The notes under the pieces were generated by a model. That model was not told the DNA's origin and made no database searches. It saw nothing but the letters and a program-made list of their open reading frames with translations. Shown here in pieces: positions 46,813 to 60,892 of a DNA stretch of 64,000 nucleotides (position 1 is its first letter; each line of letters starts with the position of its first letter). A program made the translations under genes and the position numbers. This DNA is from Anarhynchus alexandrinus (lineage: Eukaryota; Chordata; Aves; Charadriiformes; Charadriidae). Location: the NCBI GenBank assembly GCA_008711295.1, contig VUYV01000069.1:149667-213666 (forward strand), written 5' to 3'.

Positions 46813-49800
46813 AGCCAGTTGGGAGGTACAGTTTATTGGGGAACAAGTCTTTGCCCCAGCTCAGTGAAAGAAATGAGATTTGAAGTACAGTACTTCCTGC
46901 ATTGTACCTCTATCCTTGTACAAGGCCAGCCAAAATGTGACATGACATAAAATACTTTCCCATGAGAAGCATTGGATATATCTACAGATTCTGTCTAGGC
47001 TGACAGCCAAGTTGTGATCTGTACAATTCACTGAGACAGACTTGCATTATTTTTTTAGAGAATAATTTTTTTTTGTGGTAAGTTATAACTGACACTGTCC
47101 TACAAAAAATTGCGATCAAGTTGTGATGTAACTGTAATTAGGGAAAAGGGTCTACTTCTTCTTTGTGGTTCATTTGATATAAGGGCCAAAAAGTTTTAAT
47201 TCAATGATCTCAAGATCAAGTCAGGTCTGCTTGCATTGGATATTCTAGTCATTTTAATTCATGAAAGTAATCTGTATGCTCACATTTACTTTTTCAGGCA
47301 GCAAAATCCCTTTGATTTAAACATCTAAGAGTTTTCCTCTTCCTTTTCCTCCACCTCTTCAGGGAGCTTCCCCAAAAGACTTGTCAGATCAGCCCTTCAA
47401 TTCCTAGCATTTTCTCTACAGTTCTTCCAAATATGTAAAGTAGATCTGGATCCCAATCTGATTTATGTCCTATATTTCATCTCAGAACATGTTTAGAGGC
47501 TGAAGCTGTAATACAAAATGCTGGTAGTCCATGAGTTACACCGTGTACTATAGATGTGGAAAATATTTTCTTTTTTTTTTTGTTACATTCCAAAATATAC
47601 ATTTTACAAAAAAGAGAAATAAAATTTATTTTACTGAATATACACAGCTGAAAAGTAAGGCACAGCACCAAAAATTCCTGGTTCTCAACCTCATCTGAAA
47701 AGTTCCTGAAATTTAAATACAGATATCATGATTTGGGTATAAAAGTACTTTGGATTTTTTTTTTTTTCCTGTAGCAGTCTCATTAGCTGTCAACATAATA
47801 CATACAACGTGCAACAGCATTTGTCGTACGAATCTACAAGAAGAAGGGTTAGACACTTTAAAAGTAACACCACCATTTTATTTTTCATTTGACAGTGTAA
47901 GAAGTTTGGTTGCGTTCATGGGAGCTCAGTGAACGTGTTTTTATAAGAAATAGGATTTGTAATGCATGTTTGAAAGAAGTAGTGAACAGTTAACAGGTGT
48001 TAGTGAACACGAGGCAGGTGGCTATGATGGATGGAAAAGGGATCACGAGGAAACAGTGACACAATATAAACACTGTGATGGGAAATGGCCTTTCTATGCC
48101 CATACTTACCGCACCTGCAAAAGTGGGCTCAGCTTCGTTGCCTTCTCCCTGTTTTCCTTTTTCAAGAGCAACGCCCCCTCAAAAAAAAAACCAACCCCAA
48201 ACAAAAGAAATTCAATCCCATAACCCTGAGATCTTTTACACTTTTACTGCAAAAAGCTGGTCCCAAATATTTCAATATGGTAGAAAAATAGTACCTCAGT
48301 CGATGACATAACCTACTAGTTTCAAAACTAAGATTGGTTGTGGGGGACTTGGACTAAAATCCATTTGTAAATATAACTATGGTAGACTACAAACAGAAAA
48401 AGTATTTCACATATCAAAGTTTTGTGTGAGACTTTTTGTGGAATTTTTGCAATGTTCTATCAGTACAATATCTAATACATTCCAGCTTGCCACGTTTTAA
48501 TTGTCACGCAAGGAATAAAAATATTAAATATGCTAGCAGTTAGTGCAGTAATAAAACCCCAGGTAAGATTTTTTGGTAACATAAACAAGAAAAATCAAGA
48601 CTGGATCATTTCTTAATTAATTTGCCTTCATCAGATTTCCTTCAGAAATATGTTCTATACAATGAAATGTGTTTTGTATGATAAAAAATATTTTACTGAC
48701 TATGAAATATCCACAGTCCAGCAATAAATACAGTCATGTAGGTGTTATGGTAGGATGGTAGGTAGTTATGCTTTTGACTGTCTTAAATTCAAGATTTTTA
48801 GATGTCAGCAATAATTATATGGTATATTCATTTATTTTCCTATGTTAAAGAATATGCAGTTGACTTTGAATGACATTAACAAGCCTGAAAGCTTGTTCAA
48901 GCTTTCAAAATATTTCAAAATATTAAAACACTCAGTTCTTACAGTTTTTAACATAGAAATTCGAGAACATTGGGGTTTTCCATTGAAAGGAGATGTTCTA
49001 ATATATACAGTGATGTTACTAGATAATTATGTAATTTAAAATGTAGTTCAGAATCTGAACTAACCTGCCCTCTCTAATCCGTGATTCAAAGGATGTTGGA
49101 TGTTAAAAGAATTTCGTTAGCTGAAGCAATGTCATATTGATTGAGCGTAATAGTCTTTTGGGAAATTTCTCAGATGTTTAATCAAAACGGGAGCTCCCAA
49201 GGGTGCAGGAAGTTCTCGTTCTGCCCTGTTGGTCCTGGAGACCATGGCGAGACCTCTTCAGCGATCCTGGCAATGATTCACAATGTGCATTTTATGTGGG
49301 TGTCTGAAACAGTATAGTGCTAAAAAAATCCTTATTACACATTCTTTGATTTCCACTCCAGGATTTTATAGATATCAGCAGTACAAGGTACGGAGCAGCT
49401 GTGGCAAGGTGTGGGGACAAGGGTATTGCAGAGAAGGGTCTCTGCCTCTTCACACTCATATCCCCCTTTTTTTCCTCTCTCTGTCTTTCTGTTGCTTGCA
49501 CTCCTGAAGACATATATTACACACTGAAATAATGCCTGGGAAGTTTTGTCACATTGTATTTTCTCATCCTGCAAGGAAATTGGCTTTCCTGTGGACATCT
49601 GTCTTCCATGTGTAGCTGGATAAACAGGAGCTCGAGAGCAGTGGAGTGAGGGCTCCTCTCTTTCTTACGGTATTTCATGAGCACAGCCAAATTTTGGGGT
49701 GGCTGGTGGGTCTTTCTCCAGCAGAACCTTTTGCTTTATTGAATTCTGCACTGCATAGCCAGGACCACGTGTTACGGTGAGGTGGAATACAGCAGCAAGG

Positions 49801-50119
49801 TTTGCAGTGACCCTCAGTCAGGGGCGCGAGCAGGAGAGCCCAGCAGACCTGTATTGGGAACAGCCTGGTTATACTGAGCTGCAGGAAGAGTGTGATGTGT
49901 TAAGATGGTCTCCCTCTCTCACCTCTGAGAAGATTCAAATCAGCACTGCGTAACTTCATGCCAAATATTGTTTAGGGCTGGATCTATGCACAGCTGGAGT
50001 TCTGATAGCCTTCTCAAAAGCAATTTTTATTTTATTTATTCTCAGATTCACAAATAGTGTCCTATTGACTTATCTCAATGCATTTTAATAAAATGTGCAC
50101 AGATCTGTCTCTTTCCAAA

Positions 50120-50650
50120 GGCAAAAGACGGAGCGATGATTGGAATGGAGATCCCCACCAACTCCCCCTCCCCGTCTCGGAAAAAGGAAACGTCCCACAT
50201 CCCACCCTCTGGAAAGGCGCTTGGGTTCAGGTTGTCTCCAAACGCAAGGGGCCCTCTTGCTGCAGAAGACTCACTGAAATATGAGGATTGCTAGCTCCAG
50301 CACTCTGCATGACCCCAGTTGCCATGGAAGATCATGAGGCGGACGGTGGGATCCCAGACAGCCAGGCCCCAAGCTATCTCTGCCTTTATCATGAATAGGG
50401 GCAACACTTCCCACGGCCGCCGAGAGTAAAGAGGAAGCCAAAGTGTTTGGTGAAAAATTGACTTCATATGTTCAGCTGGATGGTGGCAGTTACCAGCAGG
50501 GCCATGCCATTACAATCTAGGTCACTGGAAGTCAAAGGCAGCCCCTGGGAAAATGCACACCGAGGGAGCCTCGGCATAGAGGCCCTCCGGTTGGTGGTTA
50601 AAGCAGGCGCTTGCTGCTCCTCACACATTCGGCCTTCCCCCCCGGCCCCT
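50120..50650. other. GC/CpG-enriched islet
   Basis: About 18 or more CpG dinucleotides in roughly 530 bases, against a CpG-poor background, without an open frame that I can assign. Candidate regulatory or exonic sequence; the sequence alone does not say which. Confidence 0.4.
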
Positions 50651-53600
50651 GCTCAGTAAATTTTAAGAGCCTAATTTAAAACAAGAGGCTTGAATTTGAT
50701 TGCCTAAAGGGGGAATGAGGAAATTTTGATTTTCAGAGATGCCGAACATCTGCAGCCTCCCCTGGCTCTCCAAAGGCAGTGGCCACACGTGGAGCTGCAG
50801 GAGTGCATTACCCTCGAAACCCAGCTACATACTTATTGCACTGGGCTTGGATTTGGACGCTTCATTTAGGGAACCAGAGTTAAATCGATATGGCCTTTGA
50901 CCTTGAACTCTGTGTTTCAGTTTTACCTTCCATGAGGCAATAATGACACTTACCTACAGTATTCCCAATATCATCAGTGAAAAGCTCTGAAATGCATTGC
51001 AAGCTGTATCATGCATAATTGCACATTTTTTATTGTGTTTACATAATCAATAACAATATAACATGCCATTGAAAGAGACTTACTGTTTTAAATCCCTATG
51101 CCACTTATTTCTTTCCTTTTTCGTGGCTAAGCTACGCATAGACAGTGTATGCATATGTTTATCAAAGTGCCCTTGAGAAATAAAATAACATGTGAAACTC
51201 ATTTTTTATTTTCCAGTAAACTTCATAACACTTTCTCAGATTCCATCCTTTGGATGGATTTCCAGTTTATCTTATGTGTGAGAAATGACCTTATAACCTA
51301 CATGTGACAGTTGTTTGGATTTTATTAAGTGCCCTGCTCACTGGTAGCATTGGGGCATTACTCACAGATATTTGTGTGCTATTACAGAAAGCCAAGGAAA
51401 ATTATTATTCTTCTATATTTAACTGTGGTGTCTTCCTTTTGCCCCATGTCACTTAGAGGTATCTTGCACCAGGATACGTTTGCTTTTAAATTGGAAAAAG
51501 AAAATTGATAGGTTTTTCTCTGTAGTTGGCTCCAGTCTTCAGTGCTTTGGAACAGGCAGCTTTCATTTCTGAAAACAGTTTGCCAGCCCTTTAATTGGCT
51601 TCTGTTTAAAGGAGTATTTCTATGTAGAAGCTGCCGCCTGCACGAAGAATGAGGAGGTAAATTGATTTCCATGTAGAGTTCAAGGAAAGCTGTCAGAAGA
51701 GGAGGAAACACATAGCTGGCATTAGCCCTCTAAAGAATTCCTCTGCTGGGAATCATGGAACGAACTAAACCTAGATGAGTTTACTAATAAGGTTAATTTA
51801 AAAATTATTCTAAAGGATTGTTATGACTATTATTATGAGAGAGGTTTAATATAACTTTTGCTATTTTCAATCTCAAATGCCAGCAGTAATGACACCTTCC
51901 ATGAGAATGGTATTCATTATAGTGCCCTGGGGCTGTGCACTCTCCTCACCTTTTTTATCTCTGACTCTCTCTGCTGGGTTTAATTCAGCGCTGGGTACAA
52001 TATGATTGTCCTTGCACAGGACACGAGCCATTGCACACGCGCCGGCTTTTCTGAAAGAAGTTGGGAGTCTGCATCTGAAAATGCACCTTTGGTTAAGATA
52101 GCGTCCACAGCAATGAAACTGCCAGATGTTTCATAAGCACCGCTGATGTAAGAATATTGGAAAGGATAATGCTCTAAACCACAAATGGGAGCTTTGGCTG
52201 AAGACAAAATGAAGTGAACAATTAGTATTCCTGGCATAATAGGGTAAAACAACAAACACTGCAATAGATGCTCCATATTATTAAAAGGTATTGTGATAAG
52301 GCTTCTTCTGCAAACACAAAGGCAGTATTATGCAGAGCAGGGTTTTAATCTAATTTATTTTCCATGCCTTTTATTGACAAATAGCTAATGAGAATTACTC
52401 ACATTTTCACTGTATCTTATCAAGCATTGCTAATAAAAAGCCCCAATGTTTTGCATGTATGTTGCATCATTTCATAAAATTTTCAGCAGTCTATGACTTA
52501 CTAAATAAAGTTGTCACTCAAGTCTCATTTCCCATCTGACTGCAACGAATCAAAATGGACACTGAATTAATGCTGAATATTGTCTGTGTTTGATGAGGTC
52601 TCTGCCAGATCTCTGTTCTGTCACCTTTAATGCACTCTGCTTGAGGGACTTATCTGATTTCTTATTGTTTCCAGGAAAGGATGAGATATTACAAATCTGT
52701 CCCTGGCCTCATCTAATTCATGCCTTTGAAATGTTTTTTCAGGAGTGAAGAGAAATTAAAAAATGGGGAGATCCATCATTACTTTCCAAGAATCTGAGTC
52801 AGAAGGGCTTGGAAAAACAGAAGAATAAATACTATGTTTTATTTGTTTTGTATCTGAAATAGTATAACTAAAGTGTTATTTTTCTCAGTATTATAAGTAG
52901 TTGTCATAGGCTCAGGAAACAAAATAAAATTCAACCTAAAAGCACTGAGGTCTTTTCATGAGATCGATGAGTGCGAAAAGACAGAGCAACTGCAGTACAG
53001 TATTTACAGCTTCGTAGATTTGTATCTGCATTTCCATTTTGCATTTGTTAGAGAGCGGTATAATATAGTGAGACAGCAGTAACCCTGTATTCAGTTCCTT
53101 AAACTTTTTCTTTATAAATGATTCATGCAGTTCGTGTACGCAGAACCTCTCACACCTTTGCTACTAATGTTGTGAGTTTTTCTTGGTCTAGAGGGGAAAT
53201 GCCCACTGTTGGTTTCGGGGCTGTTCTTTCAGTGTGGCACGCTCAGCCATGCTCTGGTGGCAGAGGCAGAAGGGCAGCCATATCACCTACCTCCCACGGG
53301 TTGCTCCTCAGCCAGTGGATACAAGGTCTTGCAATGCCCTGCAAGCATTGACCTGGAGCTCAGGTGTCCTTCTCCCTGAGAAGGGGCACCCTGGCCGCAT
53401 GTCCCACTGCAGGTGATTAGCACACAGCTTGGGAGGTGGGAAAATTTCAGCAGCAGAGAGTTTGCAATCCAGTCTCACCCTTTTCCTCTGGGTGGGTCCA
53501 AGAAGTGAGCTATTGCATAAGGAAAGGTGACCACTTTCTTCGCCTGGGTTTTGTAGGACAAGGCTGGAAAAGGTGCACGTTCAAGGACAGGGCTCAGCAG

Positions 53601-54276
53601 AGCCCAGAGGCATTTCCCTGATGTCCACTCCAAAGCACCTGCACCTCAGAGAAGTTAAGAGGTTAAGAGGCACCCTGTGTTTTGCACACCTATTGGCTAA
53701 GTTAAGCAAGTCCCCACAAAGCATTTTAGATTCATGAACGCCAGTAAAACTCAGCCGCATGTTGCTGGTCGCCTGTGGGGTGGCGAGACCTGTCAGCAGT
53801 ATGTGGTAACATACCTTGGAGGCCAGCTCTCAGCATGCTGCCACTCCTAATTTCTTTTGGGGCTGTACCTTTCTGTCTCCACTTTTATATCTTCCTGCAC
53901 CACCCAACACCAAAGGCCACAGTTAATTTTCAGACTATTTAATCACATGCTACTTTTTTTTATAGCTTTCTTCTTCCCAAACATTGTGACTTTCCTGAAT
54001 AACATCTGCCCTGCATGTTTGGGTAGGTGAATTTCTTCTCTCCTATCTCCTTTGCATTTACCACACAGAGTGACAACGCTGACTGTTAAAGGGGTCTCTA
54101 AAGTACCCAAAACTGAACAAAAACCCATTAACATTCTTCAAGGACAAGTTATATGCAGGAAGCCAGGATGCTCTGCTCTGTTTCAGTAAAATGAGCTGTC
54201 ACCAATGACATGGCTATAAACCATAGCACTATTTTTTATGCTGTTGCATCCTGAACTGGCTCTGCACTATTGATGA

Positions 54277-54293
54277 TATTTATTTATTTATTT
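54277..54293. repeat. (TTTA)n short tandem repeat
   Basis: Four units of TATT/TTTA. Confidence 0.8.
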
Positions 54294-56904
54294 GATGATT
54301 AGCAATGCAAGGACATTTAATAAAAAATACATTGAAACCCTTCCAGCTCACGGTGCCGTGCCATCATCGTAGCATTGTGCCTGCCACTTACAAATTATTC
54401 CCATCTCCCCTGAATGCTCATGATGAAGTACAAGGTCTATCCTAGGCCCCACCATTTTCAAACACGTTAAAAGCATAGTGGAGTAAGCACGGAATTCATA
54501 GTGCTGTGCATGGCTGGGATGAGCTATAACTATAGTATTAGATCTGTCAGGTTTATGATTTACTCTATCAAAAATGCTGCTTTGTTTTAGGCTTTTGTTT
54601 TATTTGGAGAGCTTGCTATAGGAATCATAACTGGAGCTCTCAATTACAGCTGCATTCTAGAGTGTTGGCAATCTCAGCTAATAATAAAAATATTTGATGA
54701 CACAGGTCTTCTTGTTGGATAATACACACAAGGGGGTTCGTTAACCATCCTGAGTTTTGCCTCAAGCTGTGTAAGTGCCTTGCAGAAGATATTAATTTTG
54801 TATGTTAATGTTTGTGTCATCAGATGTTCTTATTTACACATTGGGACCCTGCTAATTTGTACACTATGCTTAGAAGCATAGTTTCTATGTGCTTCTTGCA
54901 TTAAACATACAACCCTCTTACTTTCATTAGTGAAGCCATCTTCATAAGTGGTATTTGGTCACATTTATTCAGCCAAAGTTCAGAACTAGCTGCTGCTTTA
55001 CTTTGGGAAATCTGTTTGTGTTCAACATACCATGACATTGATGAGTCCTGTGGCACCAGTGGAGGTAAAGTGAGCCATCTGCTCACTTCAGGTGAATGTC
55101 CTCCCCAAAGAACCTCAAGGGAACATGGCCAGGACACTGCAGGACTCAGCAGATGAGAGAAACTCTGTCTAGGCTGCAGGTCAGCATGTGTGCGTACAAT
55201 GTGAAAGGATAGCAACAATGTCGTAACACATCTTTTAAAAGGAGCCTTTTGCAAGAAGCTAAAGAAGCTTTGGACTACATGGATCTAGTGGGGTGGGTCC
55301 TAACGAAGCAATCTGGGCAGCTAAACTGGAAATAACTATCTAGTGTCCCATATGGCTGCTTAATAAAATATGTAAGGATCAAGCATGTAGCTCTTCTGAT
55401 CCCTATTTGGCTGTTGCCTTAAACTTTTCAAGTGGTGTTTATTTATTGCTTCTAATACAACTACCTGTGTAAGAAACAGTCACTAGTAACAAGGATTCTT
55501 ACCTTGATTTTTACTTCTTCTGCCACGTCCCCTTGAAGCTCTAAACATGGTCTGGAGATGTCTGCTCTCAGCAAATAAAAAAACACCAACACGTGATTTG
55601 ATTTTCATGCAGTCTCTGAGGTAGAACTTGGTCTGTGTTTGATGTGGTTCTCACAAAAGAGAGAATTAGTATGCAGCAAAACGCAGGCACACAGAGAGCT
55701 GGACGCCGTTCAGATTTAATATTTCCCTGTTTCTGATTTATTAATCCAGTACAAATGCACCTGTTTCTTTTCAGCAAAGTTCTACTGTCTCCCCAGTTTT
55801 CCACTTGCACTGGCAGAGGCACAACAAGAGTAGCTGGTTTGCCAAAATGTACTCAGTACCCATTAGCTGGGGAAGGATTAGGACCTAAAGTAGTCACAAT
55901 CTCATTTAAACACAAGTATTTTACTGCATCCTATAGCAGTGATTAAAAAAATCACACTATATTTCTACATAGTGTTTTGGCAGAAGAGTGGACAAAAAGT
56001 TGTGTTATTGATGCAGAGGACAAGAAATCATAAGACACTTCATGGTTGTCCCACAGTTCTTCCACAGGTTCCCTGTGTAACCTCCAAGAAGTCACATGGA
56101 CCATGGTTTTCAACCCTGGAATCATGAAGATCTCCCCAAACCATCACCAGCTATGCTTTACATCTACTTACATTGACCCTACATTGGGTCTTAAGCATCC
56201 AACATGTGCAGCTCAGCACACCCCGGCCCTACCGATTGAGTGTGGATAGGCCAGCACATCCCCCCATCCCATCACCCGTACAAGCACATCCTACTACTGA
56301 GGGTTAGTTGGAAAGAGAATTAAAAGACTATTTCTTCTGGCGAGGAGCAATACGACAGCTGACTTACAGGGCAAATTGTTTCTCTTTGTGTAGTTACTAA
56401 TCACCAGATCAGGGACCTCTCCTTTACATCCATCCACCGTGTGCTCACTGAAAACGAACAAGCTAAAACCAAACTCTTATGAAATTATATTTTAATGAAC
56501 CCCCTCCCTGCAGTGTGACTGAAATTCAGCTGAAATTGCCAGCTTCCCTAGTTTCAAGTCCGAATAACAAGATTTGACACGGCTTATCCCCCATACACAA
56601 TCAAAAAACGCTTTTCTGCTTTTAAGTGTTGCACAGCTTGTGAGGAGACTTTCTATATCTGTCTGGAGATGGACTGTATCCCCAGATACTGTGTTTGAGG
56701 ATGAAGGAACATGTGGGGAAAGCAAATCAGAGGCATTAAACCTTTCAAGGGATTTCATTCCTCCTGATGTTTCAAATAGCAACAAGAACCTCTGTGTGCT
56801 GGCCAGGGTCTTGCGGGGCAGAGACAATCCCATGGCCAGCTTCCTTCAGGGCGGACCAGGGACACTGGACCCCTATCCACCACCACCTTTGTAACTCCTT
56901 CCAC

Positions 56905-57050
56905 TGCCTCGAGGTTGGTGAGCAGCATCTGCGTCCTGCACCAGATAAACCCACTAGAAGGTATCTCAGCCGACGCCGACAGCGAGCAACGCAAGGCAGC
57001 AGTGCAGAGCACATGCTTTACGTTTTACCATTCATCAGCTATTGCTCGTG
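56905..57050. other. Small CpG cluster
   Basis: About nine CpG dinucleotides in 140 bases, five of them within 24 bases near 56968-56992. No exon or repeat was recognised. Confidence 0.35.
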
Positions 57051-59934
57051 CTAATGAAATTGCAATTCATTCTGAGTTGGGATATGATCAGTAAGCAAAC
57101 TTACTGTGGAGATCAGTTTCAATATTTAGTTACTTTGGTTATTGAAATAAGAACTCTGAAAAATTAGTGAACCTACATAATATACCTGGGGGCGGGGGGG
57201 AAATACTCAGTCTCTGGAATATATGGGTGTTCTGGGCTCTTGTGGAATAAATACAACTTCGCTCTAATATTGTAACTAAAGAGTTTCTGAAAAATAACAG
57301 AATAAACCATATTAAAAAAAACCTTTACCCCAGGCTATTATAATGAAGAAAAAGTGTTCCAAATGTGAACTAATGAAGTACAAAGTAATGAATATTTAAT
57401 TTGTATAGTTTACCGAAGTGCAGTTAGGAATCCAAGTGACATTCTTCATAAACACAGTGTTCATTAAGCCTTTACTGTGGCTTGCATGCAATCATTACAT
57501 TTTTTTCCCATATTGCTATTACTATGGTATTACACAAAGGTGAATGAACATCTCATGAGAGTGTCTAGAAGGTTCAAGGGAAAAAAAGGAAAAGAGGAAG
57601 GCAGTGGTGTCTATTAAATTTAAATAAGCTACCTGTTTACAGTGAAAAAGATAAAAGACTAAGCACTGCAGAAGAGCAACTGAGAAAAGGAATAGAAAAG
57701 GTAATTGAGTTTTACCTTATGGGCTTTTTCACTTGGCAGAGTGAATATTATTGAATTAGCCCTATTACTATAAAGATTACACAAAAGCAGAACAGTGTGA
57801 AGGCTTGGTATGAAACTTTAACAATATCAATGGAGGTGAGATAAGTGCTACCAAAACTGCGCGCAGGAATGTATCAGATAAAAAATGTCGTGGGATTTTA
57901 ATTTTTTTTTTCAATAGAAGCGAACTATGGTGTGATGTGAATTTTAATAGGAGCACACAGAAAAAATGAAAATGTGAACAGCAAAAAAAGTCCGTGCACA
58001 AAGAGAAGGATTTCACAGCCACAGCCTGCACGGTAAATATCAAGAGGTGAAATATTTGTTTTAAAGGGAATGTCCTTCATACCATGGCTTAAACAGACTA
58101 TCCCTTGCCACATCCTCTCGGTCTCTAGCTTACCAAGTTGACTCTGGCACAAGGTCACATATTTACCTGAAATATGGATTTCACTTTGGTTTATAGATTC
58201 AGAGTGAGAATTAAAGGTCAGCAGATTTAAATTACTGAATGTGGATCTAAAAATTTTGCTTTTGTTTGACTGCATAAGATTGAACCAGAGTGGTTTCAGG
58301 TTGCTTCACCCTCTTTTCCAACTCTTCCTTACTCACAGTCTGACCCAAATTTATATCTGCTCCCCATACATTATTTATTTAGTTACTGATACAGATTTTT
58401 CTGTAAGGTGTCTCCATAGGATTGTCTCTAAAATCGTAGCATAAAACACCCACACTCAGTATTTCACACTTTTCTTCCAGAAGGCAGGCAGGGATATCCT
58501 GTAAAAATAATAAACGTAAAATCAGACTGCTTTTTCCACTCTATATTTAAGTGGGAGAGTGGGGCTGCTGGACAGGAGAAGTTACCCTGGCACCAGGGGT
58601 CCCGATTACCATAAGAACTACCAGTGCCTCAGGCTGGCAAGGAAGCCTCATCAGGTATTGAAAAGAACATGATTTTGAACAATTATACATTCCAGGAGTG
58701 TAAATACGCAGCATGCTGCGTGCTGCATTTTGTCTTCCCCATCCCCGAATGAAAGAGTGAACTGCCCTTGCCACCGGTCACCCCCATCTATTCCCACGCC
58801 TTGCTCAGCGCTGTAAGTTAGCAACGCAGCCCAACTGGAAGGAGTTTTGGACAGCTGGCAAGCACAGTCCAGGGGGATCTCCTGCCTGTTTGATGTAACT
58901 CCTGCCCGCTTGAAGGCCGAGTGGGCAGGTAGTTGCGCAGCCTCCCAGGAGGTCAGCCCTGGCAACTTCAGGTGTCGGCATTGGAAGAGCCCGGCAGGGT
59001 GCTGAACCCATACCCCTCCGTTTAGCCAGCTATTTGCAGAATGGAGGAATGCAGCATGGAAATGTGCAAATGATGAGCCATAAGAGACTACTGACAAAGG
59101 GGGAAGCAATTAAAAAAGTGAAATTAGAGGAGAGACGCAAACTACCATCTTAACGTAACTAGAGATAGGTCCTGAGCATAACTGTATGTGAACGGACAAT
59201 TTTCAGGTTTCAGCACAGATAATTCTCCCTCTATCTTAGGGTAATTTAACAGAAAAAAATGAGTAATTCTCATCCTTTTGTTCCCTGAAGACAGCAACAG
59301 TGACATAACACTAAGGAAGCTGAAGTGAGGCACTAGGATACAGAAAGCAGAGGTGAGCCGAGTGCGTTGGAGCTGGTAGAGCACGGGGATGTGTCAGAGA
59401 CCTCGCTGCTCAGGAGCATATTAGTCTGATGCCAAAAGACCAGTTTAACTTATTACCTTAATTTGCATTGGCCTCAAACCAGGACACCTCCATTTCTACA
59501 TGCCTTAGTTGGGCATATCTATACCTCCCCTGTGAGGAAGCGTAGTTTTGCTTGGGTAGACAGCTGTGGAGGACGGTCCCACATTTAGAATTGGATGCCA
59601 TGCCAGAGGCATCGGTATGATTTCCTGGAGCCAAACAACAATTTTGTTTTATAAACTATGACATAATCCCATAAAACATTGTCCTGTGGGGCATGCCAGG
59701 TTTTCTTTGTGTCATTGGAGAATTTTGGTAAAGATGGTGGCTGGAAGGTGACCTCCACATAACTCCATGGGCCAGGTTTATCTGAGGGGAGAGTTGCTCT
59801 GTCACCACCTGCGGACATGCAATGGGAGGAGTGGCTGTGACACCCTACAGCCTCCCAACTGCCTTATAAGCTGCACCAAACCCAACTGCAACCCTGCAAT
59901 CTTCTCTTCCTTGTCCTTCATCGCTGTTTCCAAC

Positions 59935-59961
59935 TCTTTCTTTTCTTTTCTTTTCTTTTCC
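59935..59961. repeat. (TTTTC)n microsatellite
   Basis: Four perfect TTTTC units at 59941-59960 with a partial unit upstream. Confidence 0.9.
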
Positions 59962-60892
59962 TCCTTCCCTGTGGTAACGCCTACTCCCCTGCATGGGTTT
60001 GTCTCCATCCCATCCCAGCTTCATGTGTGCATTGGTGAGGAAATAACAGCTCTGATCATCAGGTTAACAGTCCGTGGGCTTAACTGGGGACCTGTGATGA
60101 TGACAATTCCTTCATGCTCTTGGTAATGTCAGCAAACCAACATGCAAACACAGTAAAAAATGTGAAAACAGGGATTAAGCAGTTTCAGAATATGCCAGAT
60201 AAGACCCAGTAAGACCAAGTTTTGCATGTGCCTGGGCTGTTATCATGGGAAAGACATAACAAAAGAAAGTTGGTGGGATAGAGAGAGAGATGGATTTGCA
60301 TGGGCAATTGCACTGAACAGGCATGGAGAACAGGGGAGCAGGTCAAGCCAGCTGGTGCCAGGGCGGAAAGTGGCTCCTCCTCCTGAGCATTTGCATTCCA
60401 GTCAGCACTGAAATTCTTTTATGCCAAAACCAAATGACAAAATTGGAGCTGAAGTGCAGCCAAATGCCTACAGGTAGCCCTTTTCCTACTGAAATAACCA
60501 CTGTGTGTTGATGAGCGTAACAGCAGGTGAAAATTTTGGGGGAAAAGTTAGTGCAAAATGGCAAATTTCTGTGCTGGTTATAAGAGGGGGTAGGTATTAT
60601 CCAGCCATCAGCATCTGAAGTAGTGGCAGAAGAGAGGTAAATGTCTATGACATGAGAGATCCAGAATATCCAACCTCTTCTGACAGGCTTGCTGCAGTGC
60701 TCCACTAGTGCTAACAATAACTGTGGACTGGATCACTTTGCAGTGAACTAAATGCTTCTGGTTTCCCAAAAATGACTCAACAACAGCAGTGCTCATATTG
60801 AAACAACTGGTGACTGGTTCTGCTTGACAGGGAGTGGGATATCATTCTTTCTTGTTAAACTGTGGATGAAATGTAAATCTTTTCACCGTGTC

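Larger units (their letters stand above)
44405..46838 (-). mobile_element. CR1 LINE, 5'-truncated, - strand, best preserved
   Basis: Avian CR1 retrotransposon read on the minus strand. It begins within the endonuclease domain (about 46838) and ends at two ATTCTATG octamers (complement of 44405-44422), the hallmark CR1 3' end. The 3' UTR (44407-44610) holds the usual CCCTTCCAACCTGAAC, GATCTTTAAGG and ACACTGGAACAGGTTGCCC phrases. Coding remains cover the EN C-terminus, the linker, RT and the C-terminal domain. About 2.4 kb remain of a family whose full-length members are about 4.5 kb. No target-site duplication was seen, as is usual for CR1. It is younger than the other ORF2-bearing copies here, since long frames and all RT catalytic motifs survive. 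Confidence 0.96.
46839..60892. other. Long non-coding stretch, no supported gene
   Basis: About 14 kb of mostly AT-rich DNA. A perfect-arm palindrome, GAAGTAC-A-GTACTTC, lies at 46882-46896 just outside the CR1 5' end. GC/CpG-richer islets lie at about 50120-50650 and 56905-57050. TTTA repeats lie at 54277-54293 and TTTTC repeats at 59935-59961. A 152-codon minus-strand frame at 58651-59109 is the longest frame outside recognised elements but has no known domain and no supporting context. Confidence 0.5.

Noticed and set aside
46463..46950. Plus-strand frames of 134 and 155 codons
   Set aside because: Antisense shadows of the CR1 endonuclease region.
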